From assembly GCA_029975215.1 (NCBI GenBank), contig JARKPO010000003.1:62001-126000 (forward strand): a DNA stretch of 64,000 bases. Reading direction: 5' to 3'. The position numbers and the translations under genes are program-made. This stretch comes from Levilinea sp. (GTDB lineage: Bacteria > Chloroflexota > Anaerolineae > Anaerolineales > Anaerolineaceae). Under the pieces are notes generated by a model. It ran no database searches, had not been told where the DNA came from, and worked only from the letters and a program-made list of their open reading frames with translations. The first letter of the stretch is position 1. Every line of letters starts with the position of its first letter. Positions 32,892 to 40,423 of this stretch are shown here, in pieces.

Positions 32892-34322
32892 TCAGCCGGG
32901 CGGCGGGCTGTGATGGATTTCCCAGGCGGCGCGCAGACCCGATTCGATGGCCCCTTGAATCCAGGCGTGGGCCAGCGAAGTGTGTTCACCGGCAAAATGG
33001 ATGCGTCCTTCGGGGGCGGTAATGGCCGACTGCAGCAGGGTTTGCTGACCGGGGTCAAAGAGGGCAAAGGCCCCTCCGGCAAATTCATCGTCGTGCCACA
33101 TCTGCGAGGCCCCACCTTCCACCGTGTCCAAAATTTGGGGGTGAATCTGGGCCACGTTTTCCACCGCCTGGCGCAGCCGGTCTTCGGGCGAAAGCGAGCC
33201 CCAGCGTTGGGCGTCTTCGCCCCAGGTGTAGCTGGCCAGCAGCACCCCGCGGCCGGTGTCGCGCCCGTGTTCAGGATAATACAGGTTGCGGATGGCCAGG
33301 TCGGTCACTGTGCCGCCGCCGTAAATGCCCTCGTCCTCTTCCCAAAAGCGCCGCCGCGTTTGCAGGAAGACCTTGGCCGAGGCATCGTAATGCAGCTGGC
33401 GGATGGCGCGCTGCTTGGCGCGCGAAAAGGCCGGAGACACTTCAATATGGCGCATAACCGAGAAGGGCAGGGTCAGAATGGCGTAATCGCCGGTGAAGCT
33501 CACCGGCCCCGCCAGGGTGCGCCCGCGCAGGGTGACCGTTTCGGGGGATTGTTCGATGGCGGTGACGCGCACGCCGAAATGCAGCCGCGCCCCCAGGCTG
33601 GGCACAAAGGCTCGGGGCAGCTCGTCGCTGCCGCGCGGCAGGTACACCATGTCGGTGTAGTATTGGCCGATTTCTTCGCGCAGCAGCTCTAAGAAAGAGG
33701 AATTGAGGATGGCTTCTTGATTAAAAAGCAGGCCAAAACGTTCGATGGCCCCTTCAGACCAGTTTTGATGCTCCAGAAATTCGCGAACCGAAAATTCATC
33801 ATGGCTGGCGGCGATTTTGGCCCAGCCGGTTTCGCCCTCTTTCTCCACCAGGCGGGCCAGGGGACGCAGGGCCTCTTCCCACAGGGCGGCGGCGCTTTTG
33901 CCGCGCTCGGCGGGGCTTAGTTCAAAGCCGAGCAGCTCGGGGTTGGCCTCAGCCTCGCCCAGGGTGTGGCGCTGGCCGTGCAGGTAGAGCAGGGCGCGGG
34001 CGTTGTTCATGGTGAAGGGGGCGGTGGGCAGACCGAACTTTTCCACATAGGCCAGGGTCAGCTGGTGGCTGTGGGGGATGCGCATGGCCCCGGCTTCGGC
34101 GTGCAGCCCGTGGGTGAAGGGTTCTCGCAGGGTGAAGACGCGCCCGCCCACCCGCGTTTGCGATTCCAGCAGGATGGGGTGGTGGCCGGCGCGCTGCAGC
34201 TCATAGGCGGCGGTCAAACCGGCCATGCCGGCCCCGGCGATCAGGACGGTTTTGCGCTTGCCTTTGCGTTCCGGCAGTCCGCGGCGGATGACGGTTAGCG
34301 CGTCAAATGTCGGGTTAGACAC
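32892..34322 (-). CDS. Flavin monoamine/L-amino-acid oxidase-like protein
   Basis: 476 residues. The N-terminal FAD-binding motif VLIAGAGMAGLTAAYELQRAG is followed by LLESQTRVGGRVFT and EAGAMRIP. Near the C-terminus GRIHFAGEHTSLAHAWIQGAIESGLRAA is the amine-oxidase signature. It oxidises an amine or amino acid to an imine with O2 or another acceptor. The GTG at 34322 is chosen for its perfect AAGGAGG; the frame extends a few codons further up. An inverted repeat operator lies 20 bp upstream. Confidence 0.85.
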   Translation of the reverse strand: MSNPTFDALTVIRRGLPERKGKRKTVLIAGAGMAGLTAAYELQRAGHHPILLESQTRVGGRVFTLREPFTHGLHAEAGAMRIPHSHQLTLAYVEKFGLPTAPFTMNNARALLYLHGQRHTLGEAEANPELLGFELSPAERGKSAAALWEEALRPLARLVEKEGETGWAKIAASHDEFSVREFLEHQNWSEGAIERFGLLFNQEAILNSSFLELLREEIGQYYTDMVYLPRGSDELPRAFVPSLGARLHFGVRVTAIEQSPETVTLRGRTLAGPVSFTGDYAILTLPFSVMRHIEVSPAFSRAKQRAIRQLHYDASAKVFLQTRRRFWEEDEGIYGGGTVTDLAIRNLYYPEHGRDTGRGVLLASYTWGEDAQRWGSLSPEDRLRQAVENVAQIHPQILDTVEGGASQMWHDDEFAGGAFALFDPGQQTLLQSAITAPEGRIHFAGEHTSLAHAWIQGAIESGLRAAWEIHHSPPPG

Positions 34323-34342
34323 GGCAGACCTCCTTGGTTTAA

Positions 34343-34363
34343 TTATGATAAATTGTATCATAA
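34343..34363 (-). promoter_or_regulatory. Perfect inverted repeat upstream of the flavin oxidase gene
   Basis: TTATGATA-N5-TATCATAA, 8-bp arms. It overlaps minus-strand promoter-like bases (TACAAT) and lies 20 bp from the GTG start; a likely repressor site. Confidence 0.6.
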
Positions 34364-34368
34364 TAAAT

Positions 34369-34396
34369 CCAGCCTCCGCTGCTTGGCGGAGGCTGG
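34369..34396 (-). terminator. Terminator of the ECF/PfkB/BtpA operon
   Basis: CCAGCCTCCGC and GCGGAGGCTGG form a perfect 11-bp stem. Reading leftward it is followed by ATTTATTAT. Confidence 0.7.
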
Positions 34397-34442
34397 GATC
34401 AGGGTAAACCGGGGCGGCAGGGGAAACGCCGCGGGCGGCTGA

Positions 34443-35174
34443 TTAGCCGGAGCGGAAGCAGCGGCGCACCTCGTCCATAAATTCCTGCACGTGCGGCGCG
34501 TATACATCCCCTTCGGCCTCACGGGTGTCTTTGAAGGTGCTGCCCACAATGGCCGCGTCGCCCAGGGCAAGTTTCTCCGGGATGCTTTGCACCGTCATTC
34601 CGGCAGCCACCACCAGCGGGAAAGCCCCCACCAGAGAACGGAACTCAAGGATCTTCTGGTTATCAGTTTCCACACCCGTGCCGGAGCCGGTGACGGCAAT
34701 CGCGTCGCAGTGCTGCGTGCCGATGCGCAAATCTTCTGCCAGGCTGCGGCCGGAGAGATAGGGCTGATATTTAAAGCGCACCCCGCCGATCACGGGGATG
34801 TCGGCACTGCGCCGGTAGGAATCCACCATCTTGAGGTAATCCACTTCGTCTTCCGAGGTCAGGTGCCCGGCGATGGAATCCACCTGGATGAACTTGCCGC
34901 CGTACTGCACGGCCAATTCAAAGCTCTTGGCGAAGTTATCCAGCACGTTGACCCCCAGCAGGTAGCCGGGGCGCTGGCTGGATAATTGGGCCAGCACCCG
35001 CTCCACATCTTCCACGCCGCCGAAATAATCTTCAACGATCATGCCGTCCACCCCGCAGGCGGCGAAGATATCTGCCTCCCGCAGGGCCTGAGTGAGAATC
35101 GCCTCGGGGGTTTCGCCCTTCAGGTGCAGCATGCCTAAAACGGGTTTGGGTTGGGCAAACAGCTCAAGAAACAT
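34443..35174 (-). CDS. BtpA-family TIM-barrel protein (first copy)
   Basis: 243 residues. Opening KPVLGMLHLKGETPEAILTQALREADIFAACGVDGMIVEDYFG and closing VVAAGMTVQSIPEKLALGDAAIVGSTFKD follow the BtpA/SgcQ family. BtpA affects photosystem I stability in cyanobacteria, but most members sit in sugar or nucleoside gene clusters and look like phosphate-binding (beta/alpha)8 enzymes; GSTFK is a candidate phosphate loop. It overlaps the PfkB gene by 11 bp and is last in the ECF operon. The right arm holds a second BtpA (42031); the two differ considerably. Confidence 0.87.
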   Translation of the reverse strand: MFLELFAQPKPVLGMLHLKGETPEAILTQALREADIFAACGVDGMIVEDYFGGVEDVERVLAQLSSQRPGYLLGVNVLDNFAKSFELAVQYGGKFIQVDSIAGHLTSEDEVDYLKMVDSYRRSADIPVIGGVRFKYQPYLSGRSLAEDLRIGTQHCDAIAVTGSGTGVETDNQKILEFRSLVGAFPLVVAAGMTVQSIPEKLALGDAAIVGSTFKDTREAEGDVYAPHVQEFMDEVRRCFRSG

Positions 35175-36105
35175 TTTTCTCCTCCATCCGCCGGAGGAAT
35201 TCAGCCTCCATGCCGGTAAAAAGTGCCTGTCGTAAGTCTGCGGTAAAGTGCGGGTAGGGGCCGTACTGCAGGGCGTTCAGGTGCGCGGCGCGGTTAGCCA
35301 GCAGCACGGTTTTCAGCGGGTGCAGCTGCTCACAGAAGCCGTACAGGGCGGTGCCTGTGGAGCAGTTGCCGCAGCCGGTGGCGTCCACGCTTTTTTCCAC
35401 CTGAACGGCGGGGGCAAACCAGGCCTGGCCGTTTTCGATCATGTAGGCCCCTTTTTCGCCCACGCGGAAAAAGCAGGGGCGGCCAAAAGCCAGGATGCGT
35501 TGAATGGAGTCCGCTTCGCTCTCGCTCCCAAAGAAAGCCATCGATTCGGGTAAATTGATGGAATAAATGTCGCACTGGCGGATGAGTTCTGCCACCTGAT
35601 CTCTCAGGCGCGGGTCGTTGGCGTCACCGGTGGCGACTTCCCACATGATCTTGGCGTTGGGGGCGGCCTTGCGGATGTCGTCCAATCCCTGCCAGACGGC
35701 TTCCTGAACCGAGGATTCCAGGTAGATGCCTTTGGTCTGCGGCGAGGCATGCGCCAGGATGAAGGCCGCCTGAATCAGGGCAGTTTCACCCCAGGTGTCT
35801 GTAAAGCTTTGGCCGTATTTGGAATACTCCCACCAGCGCCCGTCGGCGTGGTATTCCAGGAAGGTGTATTCAGTTTTGGGCAGGACCCACTGCAGCCCGG
35901 CGGTGGACAGCCCGTTTTGGCGGAAGTAGCCGCCGTAATAGGTATCAAAATCCGGCCCGACCGTGCTCACCAGCAGCACAGAATCGGTAAAAGGCTTAAT
36001 CCCGGCGGCGGTGTACAGCGCGCCGCCCAGAATCCCCTCCACTTTTCGTCCATCGGCATAGTGAATATCATTGAGCCGGGTGCATCCGGTGACCAGGTAA
36101 TCCAT
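35164..36105 (-). CDS. PfkB-family sugar/nucleoside kinase-like protein with altered catalytic motif
   Basis: 313 residues. GGALYTAAGIKPFTDSVLLVSTVGPDF (about 27-53) is the substrate-binding N-terminal PfkB signature. At the anion-hole and base motif, where active kinases have DTxGAGD, this protein has D241ATGCGN247: the catalytic Asp is Asn and GA is GC. It may be inactive, slow, or serve as a binding protein. No start-region Shine-Dalgarno better than AAGGATGC was found. It lies between the ECF ATPase A' and BtpA genes. The second PfkB protein (42848) has an intact GAGD. Confidence 0.85.
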   Translation of the reverse strand: MDYLVTGCTRLNDIHYADGRKVEGILGGALYTAAGIKPFTDSVLLVSTVGPDFDTYYGGYFRQNGLSTAGLQWVLPKTEYTFLEYHADGRWWEYSKYGQSFTDTWGETALIQAAFILAHASPQTKGIYLESSVQEAVWQGLDDIRKAAPNAKIMWEVATGDANDPRLRDQVAELIRQCDIYSINLPESMAFFGSESEADSIQRILAFGRPCFFRVGEKGAYMIENGQAWFAPAVQVEKSVDATGCGNCSTGTALYGFCEQLHPLKTVLLANRAAHLNALQYGPYPHFTADLRQALFTGMEAEFLRRMEEKNVS

Positions 36106-36143
36106 TTTGCATCCTTGGGTTGGGGCGCAGCAGAACGCCCCGT

Positions 36144-36935
36144 TTACAGCTTTTCGACCATTTCGTCAATGAAGAGGGTTTTGCCGCCCAGCGCCAGGCG
36201 CTTGGCCAACTCCCCGATGACCGGCTTCTTGATGCGCGCATCTTCCACGGCGGGCTCATTCCAAAATACCTCTCGGGCGTCGCCGTCCGCGATCACATTC
36301 TTGTGCGCCATCAGGATGATGCGGTGGAAGTTGTTGGCGGCAAATTCCATGTCGTGGGTGATGGTGATGATCGTCACCCCCTGGGATTGCAGCACATTGA
36401 TCATATTGCTGAGCAGTTCCGTTCCGTGCTTGTCCTGGCCGGCGGTGGGCTCATCCAGGATGATATATTTCGGCTGGGTGGCGATGACCGAGGCGATAGC
36501 CACAAATTTGCGGATGGGGAAGGGGATGTCAAAGGGGTTCTTCTTGAGATATTTCTTCAGATCGCACAGTTCCACCGCCGGTGCGATGCGCTCTTGAATC
36601 TCTTCTTCGGGGAGCTTAAAGTAGCGCGGCATATATTCGATTTCTGCTCGGACGGTATTGTTAAAAATCTGGTCGTCCGGGTTCTGAAATACATACCCCA
36701 CGATGCGCGCCGTTTTGGCCGCGGTCTGGTCTTTGGTGTTGATGCCGTTGACGAACACGTCGCCCTGGCTGGGGCGGTACAGACCGTTCATCATTTTCAC
36801 GGTGGTGGTCTTGCCCGCGCCGTTTTGGCCGAGGATGGCCACGCGTTCACCGGCTTCGATGGTCATGGTGACGTTTTCAACGGCGACAAACCCGTTGGGG
36901 TAAGCGAAGCTGGCGTTCTTAATCTCGATGGCCAT
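36144..36935 (-). CDS. ECF transporter ATPase A' with degenerate signature motif
   Basis: 263 residues. Walker A GQNGAGKT (36-43), Q-loop YVFQNPDDQIFN and Walker B YIILDEPTAGQD (D161-E162 pair) are intact, as is the H-loop ITHD. The ABC signature, normally LSGGQ, is replaced by PFDIPFPIRKFVAIAS (134-149). In a heterodimer with the ATPase at 36919 only one composite ATP site would have a normal signature. The C-terminal extension ends LGGKTLFIDEMVEKL. It overlaps the start of the first ATPase's end by 17 bp. Confidence 0.88.
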   Translation of the reverse strand: MAIEIKNASFAYPNGFVAVENVTMTIEAGERVAILGQNGAGKTTTVKMMNGLYRPSQGDVFVNGINTKDQTAAKTARIVGYVFQNPDDQIFNNTVRAEIEYMPRYFKLPEEEIQERIAPAVELCDLKKYLKKNPFDIPFPIRKFVAIASVIATQPKYIILDEPTAGQDKHGTELLSNMINVLQSQGVTIITITHDMEFAANNFHRIILMAHKNVIADGDAREVFWNEPAVEDARIKKPVIGELAKRLALGGKTLFIDEMVEKL

Positions 36936-37782
36936 TTTGATTCCTCCGTGCTTCGATCAAAGCAATGGCTTCCGCAATGGTGATGGGAATGCTTCCCAGG
37001 GGTTTGCCGGCTTTGGCCATCTCATGCCCCAGCAGGGCGGTTTGCGGGATCATGGCCCCTTGTTCGGTGATTTCCAGATTGCAGAGTACCTCATGGGTGG
37101 GTCCGGAGGCCACAATCTGACCGTTGTTCATGACCAGAATCTCGTCGCAGTGTTCGGCGATGAGATCAATTTTATGTTCCACCAGGATAATGGTCTTCTC
37201 AGAGTTCTTGAGGGTGTTGATGATCTGGAACACATCCTCGGTGCCTTCGGGGTCCAGCTGCGAGGTGGGTTCGTCAATCACAAAAATATCGGCGTCCATG
37301 GTGAGAATGGAGGCAAACGCCACCCGCTGACGCTGCCCGCCGGAGAGTTCGTTGGGGTCTTTGGTGATCAAATCTTCAATTTTTAACTGCTGGCAAACCG
37401 CGGTGACTTTCTCGATGATCTCTTGCTTGGGATACCCCAGGTTTTCCAGCCCCAGGGCCACTTCTTCAAACACGGTTTTCTTAATGCCGCTGATCTGGGT
37501 GAAAGGATTTTGGAAGACGTAGCCGATGCGCGAGGACAGTTCGTCCATGTCCCAATCGCGAATCTCGATGTCGTCCACCAGAGCCTGGCCTTCCAACTCA
37601 CCTTTGTAGAAATGAGGCACCAGGCCGCGAATCAAATTGCACAGCGTCGTTTTGCCGCCGCCGTTCTCACCGATAATGCCGTAGAATTTTCCGGCCTCAA
37701 ACTGGTAATTGATGTGCTGCAGGGCATAGTTCTTGGTGAGCGGATATTTATAGGAGATATCGCGAAGTTCAATTTTTGCCAT
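36919..37782 (-). CDS. ECF transporter ATPase A
   Basis: 287 residues. Walker A GENGGGKTT (about 37-45), Q-loop YVFQNPFTQISG, signature NELSGGQRQRVAFAS, Walker B IFVIDEPTSQLDP and H-loop VEHK are all intact. It forms the energising module with the A' ATPase and EcfT. Long C-terminal tail (about 235-287) typical of ECF ATPases. Gene order: S, T, A, A', PfkB, BtpA. Confidence 0.93.
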   Translation of the reverse strand: MAKIELRDISYKYPLTKNYALQHINYQFEAGKFYGIIGENGGGKTTLCNLIRGLVPHFYKGELEGQALVDDIEIRDWDMDELSSRIGYVFQNPFTQISGIKKTVFEEVALGLENLGYPKQEIIEKVTAVCQQLKIEDLITKDPNELSGGQRQRVAFASILTMDADIFVIDEPTSQLDPEGTEDVFQIINTLKNSEKTIILVEHKIDLIAEHCDEILVMNNGQIVASGPTHEVLCNLEITEQGAMIPQTALLGHEMAKAGKPLGSIPITIAEAIALIEARRNQNGHRD

Positions 37783-37816
37783 AATTCTAGCCGTTTCCGA
37801 TCTTTATCCGAAAGGG

Positions 37817-38635
37817 TTACTTGAACAGACTGGATACCGCCGGGTAGGCGCGGTAAACGATGGCCGCCAGAAAGCACACCCAGGCCGCCGCGATCAGGAT
37901 TTTTTCATAAGGCGCCATGGGTGCGATTTCACGCAGGAAGGTGTGGGCGCGCTTCACCGAAAAGGCGCGGGCGTCCATGGCGATGGCTTTTTCTTCTGTG
38001 CTGGTGATGGCTCCCAGGATCAGCGGGCCCAGGGTGGGGAAGAAGGCCCGCAGCCGCACCAGGGCGTTGCCTTCGGTTTCAATGCCGCGCGCTTTCTGGC
38101 TTTCCAGGATCATCACCGAGGCTTTGCGCAGGTCAATGATGTTCTGCATGGCCGAGAGCATGATGAAGGAACTCTCGTGCGACATTCCGCGCTTTTCCAA
38201 CACGTACATCAGGTCGCGCATGGGCGTGGTAACAAAATAGACCAGCATCCACCCGGAGAAGCCGAGGATGAAGGTGATGATATCCAGGCTGTCAATAAAG
38301 GCTTCCAGATACCACTGCCAGCCGAAAATGTTGATCAGCGGGGTGACGTTGCCGCTGCGCGAGCCGATCTGGCGGACGATCACCAGGAAGATGGTCAGAG
38401 TCAGGCCGATCTTCCAGAACGTGCTGAAGAACTCACGAAAGCTGTGCGCGAAGGCGGCCACAATGCAGGCGGCGGTGATTAACACCACGCCAAAGCGGTA
38501 ATCTTGAATCACAACCGCTGATAAGGCCAGGGCGAAGCAAATGTTTAACTTGGTGAGCGGATTGAGGTCGCGCCAGGCGTTTCCCGTTTTTTGGTAGCTG
38601 TAAAAGCTGTTGATAAATTGTACGTCCATCCACAA
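37817..38635 (-). CDS. ECF transporter transmembrane (T) component
   Basis: 272 residues. About five to six membrane segments and the two cytoplasmic coupling-helix motifs of EcfT: ESQKARGIETEG and AIAMDARAFSVKRAHTF. NPLTKLNICFALAL at the N-terminus is also typical. Start taken at 38635; the Met two codons later is possible. It lies 34 bp before the A ATPase gene, with a strong hairpin between it and the S-component gene. Confidence 0.9.
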   Translation of the reverse strand: MWMDVQFINSFYSYQKTGNAWRDLNPLTKLNICFALALSAVVIQDYRFGVVLITAACIVAAFAHSFREFFSTFWKIGLTLTIFLVIVRQIGSRSGNVTPLINIFGWQWYLEAFIDSLDIITFILGFSGWMLVYFVTTPMRDLMYVLEKRGMSHESSFIMLSAMQNIIDLRKASVMILESQKARGIETEGNALVRLRAFFPTLGPLILGAITSTEEKAIAMDARAFSVKRAHTFLREIAPMAPYEKILIAAAWVCFLAAIVYRAYPAVSSLFK

Positions 38636-38663
38636 CTCCAGATATCCGGTACTTTTGTGAAAA

Positions 38664-38700
38664 GGCTAATAAGAGCACGTACTCTGTGCTCTTATTAGCC
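38664..38700 (-). other. Long perfect hairpin between the ecfS-like and ecfT-like genes
   Basis: GGCTAATAAGAGCAC pairs with GTGCTCTTATTAGCC (15 bp, no mismatch, 7-nt loop). Only TTTTC follows on the minus strand, so it may be a leaky terminator or an RNA-processing/stability element adjusting S-component levels relative to the shared module. Confidence 0.75.
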
Positions 38701-38788
38701 GCGGGGATTCCTTGAACCAAATTCGAATTCAGGTTTGCTTTGATATCAGCGAAAGCTCACCCTAAGAGCAGCAAAAAAGGGGGTAAGG

Positions 38789-39403
38789 TTATTCGGCTTC
38801 TTCTTGCTTGGCGTAAATGTAGCCCAGCGGCAGTTTCGACATCAGCCGGTTGGGGATGGCGTGGATGATACCGAAGGCGGCGATGACGGTCAGGATCTTG
38901 TCAAAGACGTCCATCGTGAATTCAGCCACCAGCTGCGCCAGGAACTTGGGCAGCCCGACGACTTCATGCAGCGGGATGGAGAACATGGAGGACACGCCGG
39001 AGCCGAAATCGAACCCGTAGAGGATCCAGGTCATCACCGCGCCCAGACCGCCGCCGATGAGCGCAAAAAGCAGCGAGCTGACCAGGGTCTTCCAGAAGAC
39101 TTTGAACACACCCCGCTTGGACAGGTACGCAGCAGCGATACCGAACATGACATTCAGAATGCCGTAGAACAGGGTGATGGGGCTGGAGATGGAATTCAGG
39201 ATGTTGGACACCAGGCCGACGATGATGCCGGGGATGACGCCGCAGATGGCGCCGACCACGATCGTGCCGATTGCGTCCAGATACAAGGGCAGTCTCAAGA
39301 GAATGGCGATTTGTCCCCCGATGAAGTTCACCGCAATGCCAATCGGAATCAGGAAAAGGGTCAACTTGCCAAGGTCTTTAAAAATGGATCCTTTGCTTGC
39401 CAT
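38789..39403 (-). CDS. ECF transporter substrate-specificity (S) component
   Basis: 204 residues with about six membrane segments. NFIGGQIAILLRLPLYLDAIGTIVVGAICGVIPGIIVGLVSNI matches the S-component type grouped with the ECF-type riboflavin transporter S family (DUF1393-like). Actual substrates vary across this group and the cluster here points to a nucleoside-like or ribosylated compound. It is first in the left operon, with a promoter at 39494-39522. AAAGGAGAA precedes the ATG. Confidence 0.85.
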   Translation of the reverse strand: MASKGSIFKDLGKLTLFLIPIGIAVNFIGGQIAILLRLPLYLDAIGTIVVGAICGVIPGIIVGLVSNILNSISSPITLFYGILNVMFGIAAAYLSKRGVFKVFWKTLVSSLLFALIGGGLGAVMTWILYGFDFGSGVSSMFSIPLHEVVGLPKFLAQLVAEFTMDVFDKILTVIAAFGIIHAIPNRLMSKLPLGYIYAKQEEAE

Positions 39404-39493
39404 CGTTTAAATTCTCCTTTAGGTCTAGAAAAATAGGATGGGGGCGCGCTTGAATGCGCAGGGGATGAACCCGCATGATATATCAACAGGATC

Positions 39494-39596
39494 ATTGTAT
39501 AAGTTTACAAACGGAAAGTCAACGTAATTGCAGTATTGGTATTTTGGCGGTTCGTGGGGGCAAACCAGTTGACTTTCCGCGCGGGTTGACTACAAT
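39494..39596. promoter_or_regulatory. Divergent promoters with a shared inverted-repeat operator
   Basis: Leftward: TTGACT (minus, 39522-39517), 17-bp spacer, TACAAT (39499-39494). Rightward: TTGACT (39569-39574), 16-bp spacer, TACAAT (39591-39596). Both -35 elements lie within a 12-bp inverted repeat, CGGAAAGTCAAC (39512-39523) and GTTGACTTTCCG (39568-39579). The symmetry suggests that the GntR regulator controls both arms from the same site. Confidence 0.75.
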
Positions 39597-39646
39597 TATA
39601 TCACCAAGTGGTACCATCCATCCATCCACCCAATGACCAGTGACTT

Positions 39647-40384
39647 ATGAACCTCAACCGCGCCTCCTTCAAACCCCTCTATCTGCAAATCAGCGATATC
39701 ATCCGCGGCGATATTGAAAGCGGAAAGCTGAAAGTCGGCGATCAGATCTGGTCGGAACGCTTCATCATGGATGAGTTCGATGTGTCGCGCAACACCGCCA
39801 AAGAAGCCATCGAAGAGCTGGCCCGCAGCGGGCTGGTCACGCGCATGCAAGGCTACGGCACCTTCGTTTCGCACACCCGCGTCAACTGTGGGCTGCAGCG
39901 TATGAACAGCTTCTCGGAAGAAATGCAGATGCGCGGGTTTAAGCCCAGCTCGCGCGTGCTTTCGCTCACCCTGATCCCGCCCACCCCCCAGGTTGCCGCC
40001 CAACTGCAACTCACCGCCGCAGACCCGGTCTACCGGCTGGAGCGCCTGCGCCTGGCCGACGACCGCACGATGGCCCTGCACGTTTCGTGGGTTTCGGCGG
40101 CGCGCTGCCCAAACCTCAACCGCTTTGATTTTGAAACCCAGTCGCTCTTTACAGTGCTGGAGGAAGAATACGGTTTGAAGCTGTGCTGGCAGGAGGCGGT
40201 GCTCACCCCGGTGGTGGCCCACAAAAAAGAAGCCTCCATTTTGAACATCAAAACCGGCCTGCCCCTGCTGCGTTCAGATGGGGTGGCCTACCTGGAAGAT
40301 GACACCCCGATTGAGGTACACCAGATTTTTTTTCGCAGCGATTTGTATCAATTTACCGTGCGCTCCACGCGCCAATCACAGTGA
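39647..40384 (+). CDS. GntR-family regulator, HutC/UTRA subfamily
   Basis: 245 residues. Winged helix (PLYLQISDIIRGDIESGKLKVGDQIWSERFIMDEFDVSRNTAKEAIEELARSGLVTRMQGYGTFVS, about 9-76) is followed by a UTRA effector domain (about 90-240; RLERLRLADDRTMALHVSWV). UTRA domains bind small metabolites such as sugar phosphates or nucleoside-like compounds. It lies between the ECF/BtpA/PfkB arm and the PurL-like arm and should control both. Read-through into the PurL-like gene is likely (39-bp gap). Confidence 0.92.
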   Translation: MNLNRASFKPLYLQISDIIRGDIESGKLKVGDQIWSERFIMDEFDVSRNTAKEAIEELARSGLVTRMQGYGTFVSHTRVNCGLQRMNSFSEEMQMRGFKPSSRVLSLTLIPPTPQVAAQLQLTAADPVYRLERLRLADDRTMALHVSWVSAARCPNLNRFDFETQSLFTVLEEEYGLKLCWQEAVLTPVVAHKKEASILNIKTGLPLLRSDGVAYLEDDTPIEVHQIFFRSDLYQFTVRSTRQSQ

Positions 40385-40423
40385 CTCAAGCGGTACGCAA
40401 ACCCATTTGAAGTGAGGTCAACG

